DNA of 64,000 nucleotides from Bradyrhizobium sp. 138 (GCF_023074075.1 NZ_JADPKT010000073.1:1-64000); one strand, 5' to 3'; shown: positions 32,405 to 43,613, numbered from the stretch's first letter. The notes: a model not told the origin generated them from the letters alone. Numbers and translations: made by a program.

Positions 32405-34513
32405 ATGCGCCCCAGCCTGCTCAATCCGCTGTTTGCTGCCGTGACCAGCCTGCCCGGCGTCGGTCCGAAGCAGGACAAGCTGCTGCAGTACCTGCTCAGC
32501 CGCAGCGAGACGCCGCGGCTGGTCGATCTCTTGCTGCATTTGCCGAGCCAGGTGATCGACCGCCGCGCGCGGCCAAAAATCCGCGACGCCGTGCAGGGAA
32601 CCATGGTGACGCTGGAGGTGACGGTCGACCGCCACCGCCCGCCTCCGCCGCGCAATTCGCGCGCGCCGTATCTGGTCTACGCCAGCGACGACACCGGCGA
32701 CGTCGTGCTGACCTTCTTTCGCGCCAAGCCGGGCTATGTCGAAAAACTGCTGCCTGTCGGCGAGAAGCGCTACGTCTCCGGCACGCTGCAGATGTACGAC
32801 GGCATTCCGCAGATCGTGCATCCCGACCGGGTGCTGGATGAGGAAGCGGTCTCGAAACTCTCCGGCATCGATCCGGTCTATCCGCTGACGGAGGGCCTCG
32901 CGCTCGGCTCGCTCCGCCGCGCGATCGGGCAGGCGCTGCAGAAGCTGCCGGCACTGCCGGAATGGATCAGCCCGGAGGTGATGCGCCGCTGTAACTTTCC
33001 GCCGGTCGCCGAAGCGCTCACCCGCGTGCACCAGCCGGTCGAGCTCTCGGACATCCTGCCCGACCAGCCGTTCTGGTCGCGCCTCGCCTTTGACGAGCTC
33101 CTGGCCGGCCAGCTCGCGCTCGCTTTGATCCGCGCGCAACTGCGCCGTCCCGCCGGCGTCCGCAATGCCGGCGACGGACATCTGCGCAACAAGATCATCG
33201 ACGCCCTGCCTTACGCCCTCACGCCGTCCCAGCGCAGCGCCGCCGCCGCCATCGCCGAGGACCTGCAACAACCCGTGCGCATGCTGCGTCTGCTCCAGGG
33301 CGACGTCGGCTCCGGTAAAACAGTCGTGGCGCTGCTTGCTGCCGCCGCCGTCGCCGAGGTCGGCAAGCAGGCGGCGCTGATGGCCCCGACCGAGATCCTG
33401 GCGCGCCAGCACATCAAGACCATCGCCCCGCTCGCCGAGCGCGCCGGCATGCGCGTCGCCATCCTCACCGGGCGCGAAAAAGGCAAGGAGCGGCGCGAGC
33501 TGCTGGCGCAGCTTGAAGCCGGCGAGATCGACCTGCTCGTCGGCACTCATGCGCTGATTCAGGACGACGTGATCTTCCACGATCTCGCGCTCGCGATCGT
33601 CGACGAGCAGCATCGCTTCGGCGTGCGCGAGCGTCTCGCGCTCACGTCCAAGGGCGAAGCCGTCGACGTGCTGGTTCTGAGCGCCACACCGATCCCGCGC
33701 ACGCTTGTGCTGACCTATTTCGGCGACATGGACATCTCCGAGCTGCGCGAAAAGCCGGCGGGCCGCCAGCCGATCGACACCCGCGCGGTGCCGATGAGCC
33801 GGATCAGCGAGGTCATGGAGGGCGTCGGCCGAGCGCTCGAGGCCGGCAAGCTGGTCTACTGGATCTGCCCACTGGTCGACGAATCCGAGGCGGAGGGCAC
33901 CGAGCATCTCACCAACGCGACCAAGCGTTTCGAAAGCCTGCAAAAGCGTTTCGGCGATCGCGTCGGTCTCGTTCACGGCCAGATGAAGGGCGCGGAAAAA
34001 GACCGCGTGATGGGCCAGTTCGCCGCCCACGAGATAGGGCTGCTGGTTGCGACCACAGTCGTCGAGGTCGGCGTCGACGTGCCGGCGGCGACAATCATGG
34101 TGATCGAAAACGCCGAGCGCTTCGGTCTCGCCCAGCTGCATCAGCTGCGCGGCCGCATCGGGCGCGGCTCGGAAGCCTCGACCTGCATCCTGCTCTATAG
34201 CGAGCCGCTCGGCGAGATGTCGAAGGCCCGGCTGAAGGTGATCCGCGAAACCACCGACGGCTTTCGCATCGCCGAGGAGGATCTCAAGCTGCGCGGCGAA
34301 GGCGACGTGTTAGGCGTGCGCCAGAGCGGCCTGCCCGGCTACCGCATCGCGCGCCCGGAGGTGCATGGTCAGCTCATCGCCCAGGCGAGAGACGAAGCGC
34401 TGCGGATCCTGAAGGACGATCCGAAGCTCAAGGGCGAGCGCGGCGAGGCGCTACGCTGCCTGCTGTATCTCTACGAGCGCGACGAGGCGATCCCTCTGAT
34501 CGGGGCGGGTTGA
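32405..34513 (+). CDS. recG: ATP-dependent DNA helicase RecG
   Basis: 702 residues from MRPSLLNPLFAAVTSLPGVG; the frame is open 87 bases further upstream without homology. An N-terminal wedge/OB domain (about 55-165) is followed by the helicase core with LLQGDVGSGKTVVALLAAAA (Walker A near 300), DEQHRFGVRER near 400, SATPIPRT and QLHQLRGRIGRGSEAS, then the RecG ending with DLKLRGEGDVLGVRQSGLP. RecG remodels stalled replication forks. It is transcribed away from sdhE-mfd, placing two DNA-remodelling translocases side by side. Confidence 0.95.
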   Translation: MRPSLLNPLFAAVTSLPGVGPKQDKLLQYLLSRSETPRLVDLLLHLPSQVIDRRARPKIRDAVQGTMVTLEVTVDRHRPPPPRNSRAPYLVYASDDTGDVVLTFFRAKPGYVEKLLPVGEKRYVSGTLQMYDGIPQIVHPDRVLDEEAVSKLSGIDPVYPLTEGLALGSLRRAIGQALQKLPALPEWISPEVMRRCNFPPVAEALTRVHQPVELSDILPDQPFWSRLAFDELLAGQLALALIRAQLRRPAGVRNAGDGHLRNKIIDALPYALTPSQRSAAAAIAEDLQQPVRMLRLLQGDVGSGKTVVALLAAAAVAEVGKQAALMAPTEILARQHIKTIAPLAERAGMRVAILTGREKGKERRELLAQLEAGEIDLLVGTHALIQDDVIFHDLALAIVDEQHRFGVRERLALTSKGEAVDVLVLSATPIPRTLVLTYFGDMDISELREKPAGRQPIDTRAVPMSRISEVMEGVGRALEAGKLVYWICPLVDESEAEGTEHLTNATKRFESLQKRFGDRVGLVHGQMKGAEKDRVMGQFAAHEIGLLVATTVVEVGVDVPAATIMVIENAERFGLAQLHQLRGRIGRGSEASTCILLYSEPLGEMSKARLKVIRETTDGFRIAEEDLKLRGEGDVLGVRQSGLPGYRIARPEVHGQLIAQARDEALRILKDDPKLKGERGEALRCLLYLYERDEAIPLIGAG

Positions 34514-34894
34514 GGGCTTCCGCGAAGGTGGCACGAGAGGGACTCGCAGAGTTTCCTCCTCGTCATTGCGAGCGCAGCGAAGCAATCCAGAGTGCCTCCG
34601 CGGAAAGATTCTGGATTGCTTCGCTGCGCTCGCAATGACGCGGATGGAGTCGTTGCAGAAGTCCTACCCTTTCCCCGCGGCCAACTTCATGAAATCCTCC
34701 CACCATGCGCCGGATCATCGTCGTTGGCTCCCAGAGTAGCGGAACGGTTCGACTGGAAGTTGATGCGCGAAGCATGGCGCTACGACACCGAGCGCGTGCC
34801 GGTCATCGAGGCCGAGCGCATCCAATATAGCCCTGACGTCCCGGTCGTACGCCTGAGATGCGACCGGGACATCCAGGGCTTTCTGGGCTCGGTT
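34514..34894. other. Intergenic stretch with a type C repeat and a possible gene remnant
   Basis: The first part is the type C repeat (34561-34640). From about 34700 a plus-strand frame reads VAERFDWKLMREAWRYDTERV, which looks protein-like but has no SD and no recognised family and runs out at 34921, inside the 3' end of the opposite gene. I treat it as a possible decayed fragment, not a gene. Confidence 0.4.
34561..34640. repeat. Palindromic repeat, type C, copy 2
   Basis: A nearly perfect 80-base palindrome. The left arm reads CGTCATTGCGAGCGCAGCGA then AGCAATCCAGA; the right arm reads TCTGGATTGCTTCGC then TGCGCTCGCAATGACG; the central loop is GTGCCTCCGCGGAAAGA. It is the better-preserved relative of the element at 14414-14530. 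Confidence 0.9.
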
Positions 34895-35953
34895 TCAGCG
34901 CAGCGCAGAGACCGTGCCTGATCCATCATTTGCAGCCGCAGGCAAGATGTATCGATCTAACAAGTCCAGCTCCGGCGCGACCATGTTTTTGGACTGCCGG
35001 GACGCGTTGAAGACGACAACCATGTCGAGCGCGGGGATTACGATGATCTTCTGGGAGTTGAAGCCCTTCGCGGCAACCCATTGCACGTCACGGCCCTTGT
35101 CCAGTGATCGACCAAGCCACCACTGATACCCATAGCCAGCAGAGAGCGGCTCATCCGTCTTGATTTGCTCGGCCGTCGATTGAGCCACCCAGGATGCGGA
35201 AACGATCTGCTGCCCCTCCCAAACGCCACGGTTGAGAACGAGCTGGCCGATTTTCGCCCAGTCGCGGGGGCGCAGGCTCAGCCCGTGAGCCGAGGTCGGA
35301 AGACCGCTAAGCGGATCCCGGGACCAACTCACATCCTTGATGCCGAGCGGAGCGAACAGGTCCTCTTGAGCAAGCACATCGACAGCCTTGCCTGTGACTT
35401 TTTTCAGGATGGCTCCAATAAGCTCCGTTTCCCCATCGCTGTATGCGAAAGCAATACCGGGAGCTCCGCTCGAGCCCAGTCCCGCTGACATCGTCAGCAG
35501 GTGGCGCAGGGTAATCGGATCCTTGCCGGGCATACGGAGATCGGCATTTTCCGGAAAGTACGAAACAACGGGAACATCCAGATCGCTGATCAAGCCGCGA
35601 TCCATGGCGATGCCGACCAGCAACGAGACGACACTCTTGGTCATGGAATAGCCGTTGTGCCGCGTGGCCGCGTCGAAACGCGAGTAGTGGCGCTCGTAGA
35701 CGAGCACGCCGTGACGAACGATGACAACGCCGTCCACGTTGGCGAGCTTGCCACCGCTGATGCCGTCGCCCATCGCGCAAAGCAGCGTCGCATTCACCCC
35801 CTGCTTTTCCGGCGAGGTCATCGTCCATCCGTCATGGACGTCCGCCGGAATGCCGCAGTCGGATGGGGCTTCGGCCCCGAACACAAATTGAGCCCCGAGG
35901 GGACTCAGGGTGAAGACACACAACGCCGCAACAACACTGCCCCACGTCCGCAT
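34895..35953 (-). CDS. Secreted serine hydrolase, beta-lactamase/class C type
   Basis: 352 residues from MRTWGSVVAALCVF, chosen over the upstream Met because GCGGAG lies 9 bases before it and it gives a clean signal peptide ending near FGA-EA. The catalytic SxxK motif is SMTK (in RHNGYSMTKSVVSLLVG). YSDGETELIGAIL serves as the second motif, and a later Gly-rich WVAAKGFNSQKI holds the third. This family (PF00144) covers esterases, D-aminopeptidases and penicillin-binding-like proteins; the natural substrate is unknown. Codon choice looks somewhat less GC-biased than neighbours, which hints at recent acquisition but was not measured. It stands alone. Confidence 0.85.
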   Translation of the reverse strand: MRTWGSVVAALCVFTLSPLGAQFVFGAEAPSDCGIPADVHDGWTMTSPEKQGVNATLLCAMGDGISGGKLANVDGVVIVRHGVLVYERHYSRFDAATRHNGYSMTKSVVSLLVGIAMDRGLISDLDVPVVSYFPENADLRMPGKDPITLRHLLTMSAGLGSSGAPGIAFAYSDGETELIGAILKKVTGKAVDVLAQEDLFAPLGIKDVSWSRDPLSGLPTSAHGLSLRPRDWAKIGQLVLNRGVWEGQQIVSASWVAQSTAEQIKTDEPLSAGYGYQWWLGRSLDKGRDVQWVAAKGFNSQKIIVIPALDMVVVFNASRQSKNMVAPELDLLDRYILPAAANDGSGTVSALR

Positions 35954-36082
35954 GTCAGGTTTCTCCGCGACCATTTCCCACGACGGTCGAGAGTTGGTCT
36001 TGCGTGTGTCCCTTTTGCGGCGCCGTGGACTTGAAAGATGCTCAAACTGGCTGCGGCAACGCCTGATTGTTGAGCGACCGAC

Positions 36083-36940
36083 CTAAGCCTTCTTCCGCGC
36101 GATGCTCGCCGCGAACGCCTTCAGTAGCCCCGCATCCACCGCCTCGCCCTTCGCATCCTCCGCCAGATGCTCGAACCATCGCGCAAAACCCTCGTAGATC
36201 TGGCTCGCGGGATGATCAGGCCCAAGGAAACCTGAAATCTCCCGCATCTCCGCGACCCAGCGATAGGCTTTCGGGATCATGTCCGGCAGCGCGACTTCGA
36301 GCCGGGCCAGGATCGCGGGCTGGCTCAGCGCAAGCTCGTCGCGCAGCGCGTCCGCCGCGCCCGCTTTCGTTGCCGCGATCACCATGGCCGAGCCGATGCC
36401 GGCGAGGCCTTTCACGATGCCGGCGTAGGACATTTTCAGCGCGGAGGCCGCGCCGACCGGGCCTGCGACGATCCGCACGTCGAGGCCGAGATCCTTCAGC
36501 ACGGCGACATCCTTGGCGTATTCGCCGGACATGTAGAAGGCCGGGCTCTTGGCCCCGGGCTGCGGTGGGAAGCCGATGATGCCGCCATCGACGAACGGGG
36601 CCTGCGCCGAGCCGATGATCTCCTCGATCCGCAACACGGTATCGACGTTGACGGCGTTGCAATCGACCACGATCGGCTTCTTCTCCCGCCTGACGATCAG
36701 CCCCGCCAGCCGCTCCGCCAGTGCGACGGCTTCGCCCGGCGGCACGATCGAAAGAATGATGTCGGCACCTGCGATCGCGTCGTCATCGGCACCGACCATG
36801 CCGGCGTCGGCTGCGCGCTTCAATGTTGCCTCGCTGCGCCCCTTCAAGGACGTCAGCACGCGCGCGCCGTGCTCGCTGAGGCGGCGGGCGACGGCGCTGC
36901 CCATGGCGCCGGGCGCGAGGATCGCAATGGTTTTGGACAT
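36083..36940 (-). CDS. NAD(P)-dependent beta-hydroxyacid dehydrogenase-like protein (DUF1932)
   Basis: 285 residues. Rossmann start TIAILAPGAMGSAVARRLSE, a catalytic-type GGIIGFPPQPGAKSP in place of the usual DGPVSGG loop, and a Lys-bearing segment SALKMSYAGIVKGLAGIGSA (residue about 170). The C-terminal half matches DUF1932. Such enzymes oxidise or reduce small hydroxy acids or imines; the substrate is not known. The gene is followed by the serine hydrolase and preceded by the DUF502 gene on the same strand, each about 100 bases apart, so co-transcription is uncertain. Confidence 0.82.
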   Translation of the reverse strand: MSKTIAILAPGAMGSAVARRLSEHGARVLTSLKGRSEATLKRAADAGMVGADDDAIAGADIILSIVPPGEAVALAERLAGLIVRREKKPIVVDCNAVNVDTVLRIEEIIGSAQAPFVDGGIIGFPPQPGAKSPAFYMSGEYAKDVAVLKDLGLDVRIVAGPVGAASALKMSYAGIVKGLAGIGSAMVIAATKAGAADALRDELALSQPAILARLEVALPDMIPKAYRWVAEMREISGFLGPDHPASQIYEGFARWFEHLAEDAKGEAVDAGLLKAFAASIARKKA

Positions 36941-37044
36941 GATGCACTCCAGATCGAACGCCGAGCGAGGCGCCCGGCTCGACAGGAGACTAGCAGAGGA
37001 TGTCAGCGCGCGCGTGACCGACGCCATCCCGCAAGGGAATGGCC

Positions 37045-37815
37045 CTACTCCACCTTCGCAGGCTCGGGCTGAAGCGCCGACGCGTTGGCGATACGCGCGG
37101 CATTCGCCACGCCGGCGAGCGCCGCGGCTTTCTTCGGATCGGGCGCCGAGCCCGGCTGCACCACGCCGGCCGACATGATCAGCGTCGCCGCGTCCTCGGC
37201 GGTGAGATCGACCTCGATGATCTTGCTCTTCGGAACATAGAAGAAGAAGCCGGTGGTCGGGTTCGGCGAGCACGGCAGGAACACCGAGACGTGCTCCTCC
37301 TGCCCCGGCAGGTTGCGCGCAATGTCCTCGTTCGGAGACTGCGAAATCAGCACGATCGACCACATACCCGGCGAGGGAAACTCGACGAGGCCGACCTTGC
37401 GAAAGCTAGAGCCCTTGCCCGAGAACAGCGTCTCGAACACCTGCTTCAAGCCGCGATAGATCGCGCGCACCGCCGGGATCCGGCCGAGGAAAGTTTCGCC
37501 GACGTCGACCAGCGTCCGGCCGATCAGATTGGCCGCGAGGAAGCCGACCAGAGTCAGCGTGAAGAACGCGACAACCAGCCCCCAGCCGGGAATGACATAC
37601 GGCAGATAGGTTTCCGGCCGGTACGCGAGCGGCACGAACGGCCGCACCACGCCGTCGACCCAGGTGACGAACCACCAGACCAGATACAGCGTGATGGCGA
37701 TCGGCCCTGTGACGATGAGGCCGGTCAGGAAATAATTGCGGAAGCGGCCCATCAGGCCGGTATGAGGTTCCGGCAGGGGATCAAGAGGCGCAGGCGCGTC
37801 GTCGCGGGGGGTCAT
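37045..37815 (-). CDS. DUF502 family membrane protein
   Basis: 256 residues from MTPRDDAPAPLDPLPEPHTG. Two membrane helices: about 27-50 (NYFLTGLIVTGPIAITLYLV) and about 75-100 (IPGWGLVVAFFTLTLVGFLA). A conserved soluble part follows with RIPAVRAIYRGLKQVFETL and VFLPCSPNPTTGFFFYVPKS. These are DUF502 signatures; plant homologues are called COV proteins. Function in bacteria is unknown. The C-terminal tail is Ala-rich. An open frame extends 9 codons upstream, but the chosen Met matches family length. Confidence 0.85.
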   Translation of the reverse strand: MTPRDDAPAPLDPLPEPHTGLMGRFRNYFLTGLIVTGPIAITLYLVWWFVTWVDGVVRPFVPLAYRPETYLPYVIPGWGLVVAFFTLTLVGFLAANLIGRTLVDVGETFLGRIPAVRAIYRGLKQVFETLFSGKGSSFRKVGLVEFPSPGMWSIVLISQSPNEDIARNLPGQEEHVSVFLPCSPNPTTGFFFYVPKSKIIEVDLTAEDAATLIMSAGVVQPGSAPDPKKAAALAGVANAARIANASALQPEPAKVE

Positions 37816-37899
37816 TCGGGTTCCAAGTCGGTCGCAGCACACAAGCTAGGGTCTTCTAGCAGGTTTTGGAAGACCGCGACCGGTTGATATCCCTTCTGC

Positions 37900-39726
<1,827 letters not shown>

Positions 39727-39947
39727 GCGGATCACTATCCCCCAAATCGTCGAAAAATCGCCTAAACGACGCGCCCGGTTTTTAGCGAAATTCGGAGGGA
39801 ACCATATACTCAATAATTATTGCGGATTGAGACAGCATGGACCGCAACCTGAGCTTCGCCTGCGTCGAATTGGCCGGCCTTAAACCGCACGCGTTAACTT
39901 GCTGTCAATATGTTTGGCCAACGATTCCGGTCCAGGAGAGCATGGCC

Positions 39948-40178
39948 ATGAAAGGCTCGTCCGACCGCAAAGGTCTGTCACCGATCCACCTGCAAGCCAG
40001 CGAGACCACCAGCACGCATCTCTCGCACTGGCCGCCGCCCCTCCGTGCCAAGGAGCGGGGCAAGGACTCCAAGCCTGTCCTCGTCAGCCAGACTGCCAGC
40101 GAACCGGCAAAGCGCGCCGGGCCGCGCGGATGGCGTCTGCAGCGGGCGATGTTTTCGAAGACCGACGAGGACGACTAG
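39948..40178 (+). CDS. Small hypothetical protein between glmU and glmS
   Basis: 76 residues, MKGSSDRKGLSPIHLQASET followed by STHLSHWPPPLRAKERGKD and ending MFSKTDEDD. It is basic, rich in Ser/Lys/Pro, without membrane segments. AGGAG sits 9 bases before ATG 39948; ATG 39942 is only 3 bases from it. No family is recognised. It lies on the opposite strand to both glm genes and ends 6 bases before the glmU stop. The good SD and position argue for a real gene; function cannot be given. Confidence 0.55.
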   Translation: MKGSSDRKGLSPIHLQASETTSTHLSHWPPPLRAKERGKDSKPVLVSQTASEPAKRAGPRGWRLQRAMFSKTDEDD

Positions 40179-40184
40179 CGCCGC

Positions 40185-41540
40185 TCATTTCTCCGGCTTC
40201 TTGCCGCCCGTCTTCATCTCGCGGTAGCGCGCCGCGCCGCCTTCCCGGATGGTCTGCTGGTTGCGCTCGAGCGCCATGGCGTCGTCGGGCACGTCACGGG
40301 TGATTACCGAACCGGAGCCGATATAGGCGCCGTTGCCGATTCTGACCGGCGCGACCAGCGAGGAGTTGGTGCCGACGAAGGCGCCCTTCCCGATCATCGT
40401 CTTGTGCTTGCTGAAGCCGTCGTAGTTGCAGGTGATGGTGCCGGCGCCGATGTTGGAGTTGGCGCCGACGGTGGCATCGCCGATGTAGGAGAGATGATTG
40501 ACCTTGACGCCGGCCTCCAGCGTCGCGGCCTTGGTCTCCACGAAATTGCCGATCCGCGCGCCGTCGCCGAGCGAGGTACCGGGCCGCAGCCGCGCATAGG
40601 GACCGATCGAAACGTTCTTGCCGAGCGTCGTCTGGACGATGTGCGAGAAGGAATGGATCACGGTGCCGTCGGCGATCGACACGCCGGGGCCGATCACCAC
40701 GAACGGCTCGATGGTCACATCCTTGCCGAACACGGTGTCGGCGGCGAGATAAACGGTTTCAGGCGCGATCAGCGTGACGCCGGCCTCCATTGCCGCTTTC
40801 CGCAAGCGCGCCTGCATCACGGCCTCCGCCTCGGCGAGTTGTGCCTTGGTGTTGATGCCGCGCACCTCGTCCTCGCTGGTCTCGATCACCACGGACTCCC
40901 ATCCTTGCTTGCGGACGATCTCGACCGCGTCCGTCAGATAATATTCGCCCTTGGAATTGGCATTGCCGATTTGCCCGAGGATTTGAAGCGCCCGGCGCCC
41001 GTCGATCGCCATCACGCCGGCATTGCACAGATCGATCTTGCGCTCCTCAGGGCTCGCATCGGCCTGCTCGCGGATCGCGACCAGGCGTTCGCCCTCGACG
41101 ATGAAGCGGCCATAGCCGGTGGGATCGGCGGCGCGGAAGCCGAGCGCGGCGATCGCAGCGCCCTTGGCGAGCGGCGCGCGCAGCCGCGCAAAGGTCTCGG
41201 CCGAGATCAGCGGCGTATCGCCGAAGGCAATCAGGAGATCATCGACTCCGCGTCCGATCGCCTCGCGCGCCGCCAGCACCGCATGCGCGGTGCCGAGCCG
41301 CTCGGCCTGCACGAAGGTGAGCGCGTCGGGCCTGATGCGCTTCGCCTCGTCCGCGACCGCCTGGTGGTCGGGACCGATCACGACCGCGAGCGCGGTGCCG
41401 GTTCCCTTGGGTGTCGCAGCGAGCACGTGGGCAAGCAGCGTTTGCTGAGCGACCGGATGCAGCACTTTCGGCAGGCTCGATCGCATGCGCGTGCCTTCGC
41501 CGGCGGCGAGCACGATCGTGAGGCTGGAACGGGCGGTCAT
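40185..41540 (-). CDS. glmU: Bifunctional UDP-GlcNAc pyrophosphorylase / GlcN-1-P acetyltransferase GlmU
   Basis: 451 residues. The N-terminal uridyltransferase domain opens TIVLAAGEGTRMRSSLPKVL and has LIAFGDTPLISAETF. The C-terminal left-handed beta-helix has hexapeptide repeats (DVTIEPFVVIGPGVSIADG, NVSIGPYARLRPGTSLGD, IGAGTITCNYDGFSKHKT). It performs the last two steps of UDP-GlcNAc synthesis in the cytoplasm. Together with glmS downstream it covers both ends of the pathway. Confidence 0.97.
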   Translation of the reverse strand: MTARSSLTIVLAAGEGTRMRSSLPKVLHPVAQQTLLAHVLAATPKGTGTALAVVIGPDHQAVADEAKRIRPDALTFVQAERLGTAHAVLAAREAIGRGVDDLLIAFGDTPLISAETFARLRAPLAKGAAIAALGFRAADPTGYGRFIVEGERLVAIREQADASPEERKIDLCNAGVMAIDGRRALQILGQIGNANSKGEYYLTDAVEIVRKQGWESVVIETSEDEVRGINTKAQLAEAEAVMQARLRKAAMEAGVTLIAPETVYLAADTVFGKDVTIEPFVVIGPGVSIADGTVIHSFSHIVQTTLGKNVSIGPYARLRPGTSLGDGARIGNFVETKAATLEAGVKVNHLSYIGDATVGANSNIGAGTITCNYDGFSKHKTMIGKGAFVGTNSSLVAPVRIGNGAYIGSGSVITRDVPDDAMALERNQQTIREGGAARYREMKTGGKKPEK

Positions 41541-41712
41541 CGAAATCCTGTCAGATATTGCCGAATCAATTGGCGCGACGGGCGGCGGGTCATCCTGAAA
41601 TGCTCTCGCCTTGCTACCCCCGCAAACGCCCGGAATTCAAGTGCGACGGGGTTTTCCTGTTAATGTTCCCTGATTGATTCGGGGAAGCTTCGGGGTTGGG
41701 CACTTAAGGTTC

Positions 41713-43089
41713 ATGGCAAAGGATTCCGACCCACTGGCGGATGCCTTCGGCACCAAGGAGACCGGCGGCCTGTTCTCCGGACTTGTAGCCGAGGAAAGCG
41801 CGTTCGACCGCCGCATGATGTGGCGGCTGGGCTCGTGGGGCGTGGCGGCCGTGAGCGCCGTCACCATCGCGGTGATCGCCAACCAGGCCGGGCTCGGCTG
41901 GCGGCGCGACCAGCTTGCCTCCGCCGATCTCGCGCGCCAGGCCGACCGGCTCCAGCTGCTGACCAAGGACAGCCAGAACGAGGCCCGCCGCCTCGCCGCC
42001 GCCATCGACACGCTGAACGGCGACCGCGACCGGCTCTATTCGCGCGTCACCGTGCTGGAGCAAGGGCTCGATTCCGTCACCGGCGCCATCGCCAAGCAGA
42101 CGACCCCGCCGCCTCAGGCCGGCAAGCCGCAGGATGCTGTGCCTGCCGCCCCCAGCGTCGCGCCGGTCGCCTCGACGCCCGCGTCCGCTGGCGACAAGCC
42201 GCGCACCGAGGCCGCCAAGGACGCGCCCAAGGAAACGAAGGAAGCGTCCAAGGACACTGCAAAGGAGCCGCCGAGCCCGCCACCGCAGACCGCGGCCGCC
42301 GCCTCGCTCGTGCAGCAATCGCCTTCCATGAATTCGGCGTTGCCGACCATTCCGCTCGTGCCGTCCAAATCGATCATGGCGCCACCCGATCCGGCTGCGT
42401 CGAAATTGATTCAGCCTGAGACAAACGAGAAGGCCACCGAGAAGAAGGCCGAGCCGGCGCCCGCTCCAACCGAAGTCGTCGCGACCGCCGCAAAGCCACC
42501 GGAAACAGCCGAGAACGAATCCCCCGCGATCGCGGTTCAGCAGACGCGTTTCGCGATCGATCTCGGCGGTGCCAATTCGATCGACGGCCTGCGCGCGCTC
42601 TGGCGCGGCGTGACCAAGTCCAATCCGGAAGTCGCAGCGCTGCGACCGATCATCATGATCAAGGAAGGCACCACTGGGCTCGGCATGCAGCTCCGCCTCG
42701 GTGCCGGCCCCCTCGTCAACGCTGCCGCCGCCGCAAAATTCTGCGCGAGTCTCGCCGAGAACGATCGTCACTGCGAGACCACCGTCTTCGACGGCCAGCG
42801 CCTGTCGATGCGTGGCTCGGAAAAGACGCAAGACAAGGGACAAGAGAAGTCTCAAGACAGGGTTCAAGAGAAGAACGCGGAGAAAACTCAGGACGCGGTC
42901 CCGCAAGCCGAAACCGCGCCTGCACCCAGCGCCAAGCCCGAGAAGCCGCAGCGCCGCCGCAGCTACTCCTCGAAACGCACCAAGCGCGAGGAGCCCGCGC
43001 CCGCCCCTCCGGCTTCGCCGGCGCCGGCGAAGCCGGAGGCCGCGTCTGCCTCCGCGGGATCGACGCTATCGTCATTCTTCAGGCGGTGA
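41713..43089 (+). CDS. Membrane-anchored protein with coiled coil and SPOR-like C-terminal domain
   Basis: 458 residues from MAKDSDPLADAFGTKETGGL. One membrane helix at about 38-55 (WGVAAVSAVTIAVIAN), then a coiled coil (about 60-105, with LARQADRLQLLTKDSQNEAR). A long Ala/Pro/Lys-rich spacer follows, then a compact domain at about 275-360 with GANSIDGLRALWRGVTKSNP, LGMQLRLGAGPLVNAAAAAK and FCASLAENDRHCETTVFDGQ. That domain resembles SPOR peptidoglycan-binding domains. The tail is again low-complexity and basic. A periplasmic cell-envelope or division-related role is inferred. It is divergent from glmU. Confidence 0.72.
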   Translation: MAKDSDPLADAFGTKETGGLFSGLVAEESAFDRRMMWRLGSWGVAAVSAVTIAVIANQAGLGWRRDQLASADLARQADRLQLLTKDSQNEARRLAAAIDTLNGDRDRLYSRVTVLEQGLDSVTGAIAKQTTPPPQAGKPQDAVPAAPSVAPVASTPASAGDKPRTEAAKDAPKETKEASKDTAKEPPSPPPQTAAAASLVQQSPSMNSALPTIPLVPSKSIMAPPDPAASKLIQPETNEKATEKKAEPAPAPTEVVATAAKPPETAENESPAIAVQQTRFAIDLGGANSIDGLRALWRGVTKSNPEVAALRPIIMIKEGTTGLGMQLRLGAGPLVNAAAAAKFCASLAENDRHCETTVFDGQRLSMRGSEKTQDKGQEKSQDRVQEKNAEKTQDAVPQAETAPAPSAKPEKPQRRRSYSSKRTKREEPAPAPPASPAPAKPEAASASAGSTLSSFFRR

Positions 43090-43290
43090 GTCTTGCGCCT
43101 CTCCAGGGCGGAAGCCGCGTCGACCTGAACGTACGGTGAATGCCGGCGTGTTTATGCACGCGGCAATGCGCCTAAATTTCGGTCCGCCAGAGAAACCACC
43201 CGCTGATTGCCAAGTTGTCCCGGTCCTGAACCGGAGCGGCCGACCTGCGACATCGCTTGCGCCGCCTCCATGACCACGGGAGAGACAGAC

Positions 43291-43548
43291 GTGAAGACAT
43301 TGATCATCGCGACGGCCGCGCTTCTGGCGACATCCTCGGCGTTTGCCCAAACGACAAAATCGCCGGGCGCTTCGAGCAACGCGCCGGGTCAGCAGATGCA
43401 GAATACGACGAAGCCTTCGACGGCGCCCGGCGCTTCCGAATATGCGCCCGGTCACCAGACCAATACCACCGCGGGACCGGGTCACTCGGAGAGCGCGCCC
43501 GGACAGAAGATGCACAACACCACCGGCTCGAGCACCAAGAAGAAGTAG
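43291..43548 (+). CDS. Small secreted protein with three repeats
   Basis: 85 residues from a GTG start; GGGAGAGAC lies just upstream, and the open frame from 43207 gives an unlikely N-terminus. A signal peptide (MKTLIIATAALLATSSAFA, cleaved before QT) is followed by three degenerate repeats of about 16-20 residues, each with PGASSNAPGQQMQNTT-like sequence (PGASEYAPGHQTNTT, PGHSESAPGQKMHNTT), and a Lys tail. No family is recognised. The repeats are rich in Pro, Gly, Asn and Thr and should be unfolded or extended. A terminator follows 35 bases later. Confidence 0.7.
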   Translation: MKTLIIATAALLATSSAFAQTTKSPGASSNAPGQQMQNTTKPSTAPGASEYAPGHQTNTTAGPGHSESAPGQKMHNTTGSSTKKK

Positions 43549-43583
43549 TAGGGCGCGGTCGAGCTCGCTCGACAATGGCAGTC

Positions 43584-43613
43584 GGCGCCGACCCGGTCGG
43601 CGCCGTTGCTTTG
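43584..43613 (+). terminator. Terminator after the small secreted repeat protein
   Basis: Stem GGCGCCGACC / GGTCGGCGCC with a minimal loop, followed by GTTGCTTTG. Confidence 0.6.

Noticed and set aside
34592..34921. Plus-strand frame of 109 codons between recG and the serine hydrolase
   Set aside because: It starts inside a palindromic repeat, lacks an SD and runs into the 3' end of the opposite gene. Parts look protein-like, so it is noted only as a possible remnant.
39727..39947. glmS ribozyme or riboswitch upstream of glmS
   Set aside because: The glmS ribozyme belongs to Gram-positive bacteria, and no conserved core was seen in the leader.
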